DNA of 64,000 bases, from contig NC_133336.1 in the NCBI RefSeq assembly GCF_042186555.1, positions 192,626,251 through 192,690,250 of the forward strand, given 5' to 3'. Both the position numbers and the translations under genes were made by a program. Positions 57,926-64,000 of this stretch are shown piece by piece; position 1 is the stretch's first letter; the number at the start of each line of letters is the position of its first letter. This DNA is from Aquarana catesbeiana (Eukaryota; Chordata; Amphibia; Anura; Ranidae). The notes beneath the pieces are model-generated. The model did no database searches. It was not told the DNA's origin and saw only the letters and a list, made by a program, of their open reading frames with translations.

Positions 57926-59517
57926 TAGGGATGAGCTTCGAGTTCGAGTCGAACTCATGTTCGACTCGAACATCGGCTGTTCGCAAGTTCGCCGAACAGC
58001 GAACAATTTGGGGTGTTCGCGGCAAATTCGAATGCCACGGAACACCCTTTAAAAGTCTAGGGGAGAAATCAAAGGTGCTTATTTTAAAGGCTTAAATGCA
58101 AGTTATTGTCATAAAAAGTGTTTGGGGACCCGGGTCCTGCCCCAGGGGACATGGATCAATGCAAAAAAAAGTTTTAAAAACAGCCGTTTTTTTCAGGAGC
58201 AGTGATTTTAATAATGCTTAAAGTCAAACAATAAAAGTGTAATATCCCTTTAAATTTCGTAGCTGGGGGGTGTCTATAGTATGCCTGTAAAGGGATAGAA
58301 GACGCCGCGGAGAAGATGCTGGACGAGAACACAGAAGGAAGAACCAGAAGAGCCAGAAGAACCAGAAGAAGAAGAAGAAGATGAAGGAAGATAGAAGAAA
58401 GAAGAAGCATTTAAATAGAGGAATTGTCAAAAACCGTCTCTTGTCATTTTTAACATTTTTGACAGTTTTTTAGTTAAATGGTAGGTACCCCCTTACCATT
58501 TCACACGGGGGGGGGCGGGATCTGGGGGTCCCCTTGTTAAAGGGGGCTTCCAGATTCCGATAAGCCCCCCGCCCGCAGACCCCCACAACCACCGGCCAGG
58601 GTTGTGGGGATGAGGCCCTTGTCCTCCTCATCAACATGGGGACAAGGTGTTTTGGGGGGCTACCTCAAAGCACCCTCCCAATGTTGAGGGCATGTGGCCT
58701 GGTATGGTTCAGGAGGGGGGGCGCTCTCTCGTCCCCCCTCTTTTCCTGCGGCCTGCCAGGTTGCGTGCTCAGATAAGGGTCTGGTATGGATTTTTGGGGG
58801 GACCACACGCCGTTTTTTTTTTTTTAATTTTGGGGCGGGGTTCCCCTTAAAATCCATACCAGACCTGAAGGGTCTGGTATGGAATTTAGGGGGATCCCCA
58901 CGTCATTTTTTTTTTTAAATTTTGGCCGGGGTTCCCCTTAATACCCATACCAGACCTGAAGGGCCTGGTATGGAATTTAGGGGGACCCCCACGTCATTTT
59001 TTTTTTCAATTTTGGTTCGGGGTTCCCCTGTGGGGAATTTCCATGCCGTTTTTATCAATGAACTTTTATGTGTATTGTCGGACCGGCAATGCAATAGCCG
59101 TGAGTAGTTTTAAATGACTTTTTTTCTTTGAAATGTCATTTTGCTGTCAGACTGTTCTAAACACGGGAAACATGCGCCCCTTTACAGGCATACTATAGAC
59201 ACCCCCCAGCTATAAAATTTAAAGGGATATTACACTTTTGGTGTTTGACTTTAAGCATTATTAAAATCACTGCTCCTGAAAAAAACAGCCGTTTTTAAAA
59301 CTTTTATTTGCATTGATCCATGTCCCCTGGGGCAGGACCCGGGTCCCCAAACACTTTTTATGACAATAACTTGCATATAAGCCTTTAAAATGAGCACTTT
59401 TAATTATTCATGTTCGTGTCCCATAGACTTTAACGGTGTTCGCGTGTTCGAACGAACTTTTTTCCTGTTCGCATGTTCTGGTGCGAACCGAACAGCGGGG
59501 TGTTCGGCTCATCCCTA
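57926..59517. mobile_element. hAT-type fold-back element, 8-bp TSD
   Basis: 1592 bp flanked by ATCGTGTG (57918-57925 and 59518-59525), with perfect ends TAGGGATGAGC / GCTCATCCCTA. The terminal inverted repeats run about 350 bp each (57926-58285 and about 59180-59517), with landmarks GGGGACCCGGGTCCTGCCCC and GTGTCTATAGTATGCCTGTA in both. The centre is GC-rich with a tandem repeat. No transposase. hAT class is inferred from TSD length. Confidence 0.9.
58640..59035. repeat. tandem repeat of about 95 bp in the fold-back centre
   Basis: GGTCTGGTATGGA at about 58779, 58870 and 58966 (GGCCTGGTATGGA), each followed by GGGGGACCCCCACGTC-like sequence, a T run and TTTTGG..GGGGTTCCCC. ORFs here are not genes. 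Confidence 0.8.
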
Positions 59518-59710
59518 ATCGTGTGTACGCGGCATTAGATGTCTGTGTATGCTGTAGTAATAACAGTACCTTTCACTGGAGACATCTGAACTCATTTATT
59601 GGTGGGTCCTCATACTTCTAGCCATATGGCTGATGTGATGGTCAGGTGTCTACAAACCTTTGGCTTACCCAAAATTAGATTGCACTAAAGTATGGTAGTG
59701 TAGTGTATGT

Positions 59711-60641
59711 TAAGGTGACCAGATTTTTAAAATGAAATCCGGGGACATATATTTTTTTTTGGCAAATAGTAAACTATTTTATAAGCATATTTTCCTCAAA
59801 TGATATATGCAGTGTATGTGGTATGTGTTTATGTAATAATTGTATGATATATACGTTATTTCTGGAAATCATTTCATACGAGCCCATAGCATTATTATAC
59901 CAGCACAGCCGCATAACGTCATTATTTTATTGTTCATAAAAGGGAAAACCACGCATTTTAAAGCACATTTGAAGAGTGTATCATACTCACCAGTGCTCAT
60001 CAGGGGAGGTTTATCAGTGCCCATCAGCGCAGCCTCATTAGTGCCCATCAGTACAGCCTCACCAGTGCCAATCAATGCAGCCTCACCAGTGCCCAACAAT
60101 GCAGCCTGATCAGTGCCCATCAATGCAACCTCACCAGTGTCCATCAATGCAGCCTCACCAGTGCCATCCAATGCAGCCTCACCAGTGCCCGTCCAATGCA
60201 GCCTCACCAGTGGCCATCAATGCAGCCTCACCAGTGCTCATTAATGCAGCCTTACCAGTGCCCATCAGTTCAGCTTCACCAGTGTCCATCAATGCAGCTT
60301 GACCAGTGCCCATCAATGCACCCTCACCAGTGCCCATCAGCTCAGCCTCACCAGTGACCATCAATGCAGCCTCATCAGTGCCCATCAGCACAGCCTCACC
60401 AGTGCCAATCAGCTCAGCTTCACCAGTGCCCATCAGTGCAGCCTCATCATTGCCCATCAGTGCCACCTCAGCAGTGCCCATCAGTGCAGCCTCACCAGTG
60501 TCCATCAATGCAGCCTGATCAGTGTCCATCAATGCAGCCTGTTTAGTGCCCATCAATGCAATCTGGGGACAGACAGGCTCCAGGGACAGTATCCTCAATC
60601 CAGGGACTGTCCCCAGAAACCGGAGACGTCTGGTCACCCTA
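59711..60641. mobile_element. hAT-type MITE with internal minisatellite
   Basis: 931 bp flanked by GTGTATGT (59703-59710 and 60642-60649). Ends TAAGGTGACCAGA and, reversed, TAGGGTGACCAGA. Inner ends include GGTTTCTGGGGACAGTCCC. No transposase; the centre is the minisatellite below. Confidence 0.92.
59995..60560. repeat. 24-bp minisatellite inside the hAT MITE
   Basis: Units of AGTGCCCATCAATGCAGCCT plus CACC, about 23 copies. Reversed, the unit is GGGCACTGATGAGGCTGCAC-like, matching the array at 41940-42730. Long ORFs (152 aa minus, 142 aa plus) are artefacts. Confidence 0.93.
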
Positions 60642-60789
60642 GTGTATGTGGCCTTATAATGTTCAGGTTGAATTGTTCAGAAATCTCAGTGTATGTACAA
60701 ATTCAATATAGTCTGATCCAGTCATAAAAAAAACAATGAGAATTGAAAGAGCAATCAGTGTTGGACCTGGAAAACTTCCTTATATACCT

Positions 60790-62345
60790 AAGAAGATTCT
60801 AAGGTTTTGCCCCCTGCTGATGATGGCTTGCATGTGGATTTTGTGAACATAAGTGGAATTTTGAACTAAAGTGGAGAGTTAATAACCAGGAGTTGTGCTT
60901 TTGACTGCTTCTGCTTGGGAGTGGTTAATTGTTGTATAAAAGTGTCTATACAAACTCCCCTAGGAGCTTGCTCCCTGCTGATGGTGGCGTGCATGTGGAT
61001 TTTGTGAACATAAGTGCAATTTTGAACTAAAGTGAAGAGTTATTAACCAGGAGTTGAAAACAGGAGTTACGAGAGGAGTCTTCTAACCAGTAAGTAACAT
61101 CTTAAACTTCCTTTAAGTAATTGTATTGTAACTGGGAAATGAGTACTAGCAGGGTTGAAGGTTTTGCTCAGTGCACAGTGTGCCACATGTATGCAAAATT
61201 AGTGCAACAGCTCCAGGATGGATGCCGCTGTGACAGATGTGAGCAGGTTGCCCTTCTGGAAGCTCACATTAAAGATCTGGAGGAGCAAGTTGCAACACTG
61301 GGCAGAAAAGACAACCTTGAAAGGGGTCCTCTGCTCGCTCAGTAGGGTTGATGTGGAGGGTGGAGGGGCAAGTCAGGATTATCAGATAGGAAGATGGGTT
61401 AATGTAGTTAGAGGTAGTGGAAGGGGCTCACAAAAAAGGAAGGCCAGTCCTGTATTTGTGCATTAAAACAAATTTGCCAAGTTGGGTGAAGATGTGGAGG
61501 TGGCAAACACAGGGGTGGAAGCCCTAGATGTCACTGCTACCCCTAACAGCCGGGAGAGCAGCCCATCTAGTAGAGGTGGTGAGGGGAGTGCAGGTAGGCC
61601 TAGACAGTTGGTGGTAATAGGGGATTCTATAATCAGAAGGACCGATAGAATAATTTGTCGCCAGGATCGCCTCAACCGAATGGTTTGCTGTCTCCCTGGT
61701 GCTAGGTTTCGGCATGTGGTGGACCGGGTGGATAAATTACTGGGAGGGGCTGGGCATGACCCTGCTGTCTTGGTCCACGCTGGAACCAATGACAGTATAC
61801 ATGGAAGGTGGAGGCTCCTTAAGAATCAATTTAAAGAATTAGGCTGCAAGTTGAAGGGAAGGACCTCCAAGGTGATATTCTATGAAATATTGCCTGTGCC
61901 ATGCGCAACACAGGAAAGGCAGGGGGTGATTAGAGAGCTGAATGCATGGCTAAAGACCTGGTGTAGGGAGGAGGGATTTGGGTTTCTAGAGCATTGGGCT
62001 GACTTTTCATTGGGGTGCAACCAATATGCTTAAGACGGTTTGCACTTGAATGGAAGGGGGTCTGCTGTGCTGGGGGAGAGGTTTATGGGAAGGCTGGAGG
62101 AGTATTTAAACTAGGATTGAGGGGGGAGGGTGAACTAGAATTACATCGGGCAGACAGGTCAGTTAGGGGTCAGACATTAATGGAGGGTGGAATGGGGATA
62201 GATGGGGGAGGGTTACGGCAGGTGACAAGAAAGTTTACATGTTGCAAACAGCCATTGGAAACTATAGTGCCATTTGTACTACTAAAAATGATATGAAAAA
62301 CAAGCCAAGCAAAATAAGTGAGTTAGAAGCTCTGGTGCATGACAT
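60790..62345 (+). mobile_element. CR1-like LINE, 5' part with ORF1
   Basis: Starts with two tandem copies of an 80-bp 5' block (CATGTGGATTTTGTGAACAT at about 60831 and 60991), as in 5' UTR monomers. ORF1 follows. There is no ORF2: sequence breaks off at about 62345 where Ngaro copy 2 begins. LINEs usually lose the 5' end, so loss of the 3' part here is best explained by the Ngaro. Confidence 0.75.
61139..62112 (+). pseudogene. CR1-like ORF1 with zinc finger and esterase domains
   Basis: ATG 61139 begins MSTSRVEGFAQCTVCHMYA; a Cys cluster (CTVC...CRCDRC) and a coiled coil (LEAHIKDLEEQVATL) follow. The frame stops at 61343-61345. The shifted frame reads on through a TAA (61464-61466) into an SGNH-type esterase: block I VVIGDSII, block III VHAGTND, and after another stop (62031-62033) DGLHLN, which holds the Asp-His pair. 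CR1-group ORF1 proteins combine a PHD/zinc-finger-like domain with an esterase and bind the element RNA. Three lesions make it non-functional. Confidence 0.85.
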
Positions 62346-62465
62346 GTGAAGGACTTACTTACCAGTCCTAGCATACCCCCTTTACCCTGTTCTCCACCCT
62401 CCATACCTTCCCACAAATGACTCAACAAGGTATTGGAGTAAAATGGCCTTAACGGCCTTTTATTA

Positions 62466-62809
62466 TAATAACCATAACTAAATAAATAACATTTTAATAA
62501 TTTTAAATAACTTTAAATAACCGTTCGTATTCACTTGGGGTCTTAAAGGGGAACACAACCACTGGTCACTGCGATAAACTTCAATAAACTTTTATAGGCC
62601 TCGAGTCGCAACTCCCGGACAGCGAGACAGTACCCAACCTTCGCAGTGACCTAACTTTACCCCTTCCTGTTTACCCACGGGTAACCGGAAGGTACCAGAT
62701 AACTCCCATATTACATATGGGTACAACCCATGCTATATCTCAAATATAGCACACAACTCCTCCTCCACACAGACCCAAACCACTGCCACCGCCCGCAAGG
62801 GGTAAAACC
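62466..62809 (-). other. 3' non-coding region of Ngaro copy 2
   Basis: Between the hydrolase stop and the terminal hairpin. No ORF with features. Split direct repeats are expected here but could not be paired without the 5' end. Confidence 0.5.
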
Positions 62810-63397
62810 TTACCCTTGCGAGCACCTCCACACCTTCAAAGCCCGCTCTATCCCCTCCTGCAGGCCCAGAGCCCAAAGGTCTGTGCCAACTTCGTTAAGG
62901 TGCACCCCATCACTCCTAAGGTACCTCCATGTGTCCACCTCTAGCTCTCTATGCCTTATTGTCACCCCCCCATTACGTATGATGAACCTGCTGACTTCTT
63001 TGTTTACTTTTACCCTGGCCCTATCCACCTTTTTAGCTGACCAAGCCCATCGCCACGATGTCCTACCAACCATGTCTGACCACACAATCACCATACCTGG
63101 AAATGTTGCCTGTAGCCGTAGAACATCACATTTTATGTCCCGTATCAACTCCCTCATGGACCTGGACCCCATGTCGTTCCCACCAACATGTAGCACCAAG
63201 ACATTTGGTGCCCTGTCCCAACGGGCGAACCTGTGAACTTCAGACCTTACCCTACTCCAAAGCATGCCCGGTACCCCGATCCATCTGACCTGCACTTCCT
63301 GCCTTGGAATGCCCAATTGCCTCCCGTTGGGCCGCACATCGGCTCTTTTGGCCCCCCAGAAGACGAAGGAGTGTCCCAGGATCCACACCAAGCCCAC
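62810..63397 (-). CDS. Ngaro SGNH hydrolase, intact frame
   Basis: 195 codons: block I WILGHSFVFWG (Ser), block III HVGGNDMG, block V SDGVHLNEVG (Asp, His), and C terminus ALKVWRCSQG. All catalytic blocks of an SGNH/GDSL esterase are present. The first codon of this open stretch is GTG (63395-63397), not ATG, and a CTTTGTTTCACAG polypyrimidine-AG tract ends at 63406, so the domain may be expressed by splicing to an upstream exon. It lies 120 nt downstream of the recombinase stop. Its job in the element is unknown. Confidence 0.85.
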   Translation of the reverse strand: MGLVWILGHSFVFWGAKRADVRPNGRQLGIPRQEVQVRWIGVPGMLWSRVRSEVHRFARWDRAPNVLVLHVGGNDMGSRSMRELIRDIKCDVLRLQATFPGMVIVWSDMVGRTSWRWAWSAKKVDRARVKVNKEVSRFIIRNGGVTIRHRELEVDTWRYLRSDGVHLNEVGTDLWALGLQEGIERALKVWRCSQG

Positions 63398-63519
63398 CTC
63401 TCCACCTGTGAAACAAAGTTGACAAACAAAACAGTAAGCGCCCTACCTGCAACCAACACTAAAACCCCAAAATCAATCTCCCAACCACAGAAATTAACTT
63501 TCTTTTTTTTTTTTTTTTT

Positions 63520-63999
63520 TTATAGTAAATGAGGGCGTATATAAAGCCTGAACCTGTCCGAATCCCATCTACCTATACGCTTCACCGCCTCCGCATTAAG
63601 CCCGGCTTTTGCTGCCTCTGTAGCAGCGCCAATGCGGAAAGAATGTGAGGAATAACTATTGGGGTCGTACCCAGCCGCCACTAAACACTTCTTGAACACC
63701 GCTATAAATTGGAACTTGGACAAGGCCAACCCATCTGCATGCATCAAAAAAGGGCCCGATAACCTGGGCCGTAAGTCCCGGAATGATTGTATCGCTCTAA
63801 CCGGGCAAGCGGAGGATTCCAAAATGCGAAAAACTTCCAACTGAACCCCTTTTCCCAACTGATCCGTTTTTGACCTCGTTATCCAGATCCTAACCGAATC
63901 CTTCAAGCACTCCAAGTCCGCCCACTGCAGCCCCCCTTGAGCCCGCTTGGACGGGCTAACTAGTTCGCTAACCCTTAACGCTCCGTAGAACGCTAGCGC
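63520..63999 (-). CDS. Ngaro tyrosine recombinase, partial, catalytic residues intact
   Basis: Open from the window edge to a stop at 63520-63522. Catalytic Arg in ALRVSELVSPSKRAQGG, Lys in RSKTDQLGKG, HSFRIGAAT (His-x-x-Arg), GRW, and the nucleophile Tyr in RFRLYIRPHLL. In this family the recombinase inserts the circular DNA intermediate. The N-terminal part lies outside the window. Unlike copy 1 it keeps the tyrosine. Confidence 0.92.
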   Translation of the reverse strand, partial: ALAFYGALRVSELVSPSKRAQGGLQWADLECLKDSVRIWITRSKTDQLGKGVQLEVFRILESSACPVRAIQSFRDLRPRLSGPFLMHADGLALSKFQFIAVFKKCLVAAGYDPNSYSSHSFRIGAATEAAKAGLNAEAVKRIGRWDSDRFRLYIRPHLL

Positions 64000-64000
64000 G

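Larger units (their letters stand above)
57530..59534. mobile_element. GTACACACG MITE hosting a nested element
   Basis: Outer MITE of about 405 bp split in two: 57530-57925 and 59526-59534. Ends TGCGCATACACACGACC and, reversed, TGCCGCGTACACACGAT. Left flank TAA, right flank TTA. Same family as 24402-24835. Confidence 0.8.
62350..64000 (-). mobile_element. Ngaro-type retrotransposon, copy 2, 3' part
   Basis: Minus orientation, entering from beyond 64000. Recombinase, hydrolase, then a 3' region whose end (about 62350-62470) carries, reversed, AAAAGGCCGTTAAGGCCATT followed by TACTCCAATACC and GAGTCAT, the counterpart of the copy 1 terminus near 39800. The proteins are only about half identical to copy 1, so it is a related but separate family. 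Confidence 0.85.

Overview
The window looks like nuclear DNA of a vertebrate with a large, repeat-laden genome, most likely an amphibian (ranid-like frog). The reasons are the mix of elements (Ngaro/DIRS tyrosine-recombinase retrotransposons with a hydrolase gene, CR1- and L2-type LINEs, Tc1, hAT, Harbinger-like and piggyBac-like elements and MITEs), several kilobases of minisatellite, and vertebrate splice signals. The species call is inference. There is no bacterial, operon or CRISPR content.

Only one host gene is seen, on the minus strand. A 5' coding exon at 53529-53706 encodes a signal peptide and an LRRNT cysteine motif. A 75-nt exon at 2123-2197 encodes the next leucine-rich repeat. 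The two share splice phase and read across as the N terminus of a Trk neurotrophin receptor, best matching TrkA (NTRK1). About 51.3 kb of the window is therefore intron 1. Positions 1-2122 are intron 2, and about 53.9-64 kb is 5' flank. Exon 1 as assembled has a one-base frame problem between signal peptide and LRRNT. A 500-N assembly gap lies at 51187-51686.

Layout: 0.4-1.8 kb local duplication and an 84-bp minisatellite; 2.1 kb exon 2; 3.5-5.0 kb 36-bp minisatellite split by a MITE; 6.1-9.1 kb 31-bp minisatellite; 10-12.5 kb satellite; 13.4-14.7 kb overlapping hairpins; 15.9-16.6 kb palindromic Tc1; 16.7-20.1 kb duplicated hairpin modules; 21.6-22.7 kb palindrome with a Harbinger-type MITE in one arm and a hammerhead-ribozyme-like sequence at its centre; 23.5-25.3 kb minisatellite with MITEs; 26.6-28.1 kb and 30.9-31.7 kb minisatellites; 32.4-39.9 kb Ngaro element, broken by a hAT insertion; 41.6-43.1 kb piggyBac-like MITE; 43.9-45.0 kb Tc1 transposase relic; 45.2-46.5 kb LINE 3' part; 47-48 kb minisatellite with palindrome; 48.8-53.2 kb extreme purine and pyrimidine tracts; 53.5 kb exon 1; 54.2-57.4 kb palindromic arrays, partly made of Tc1 transposase sequence; 57.5-59.5 kb hAT fold-back nested in a MITE; 59.7-60.6 kb hAT MITE; 60.8-62.3 kb CR1 ORF1; 62.35-64 kb second Ngaro, minus strand, running off the end.

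The elements do not act as a system. They record successive insertions and local amplification inside and upstream of one receptor gene. The points most worth checking are the hammerhead-like motif, the Trk exons and frameshift, the way Ngaro expresses its hydrolase, one minisatellite motif shared by two unrelated transposon classes, and repeated formation of short-spacer palindromes inside tandem arrays.
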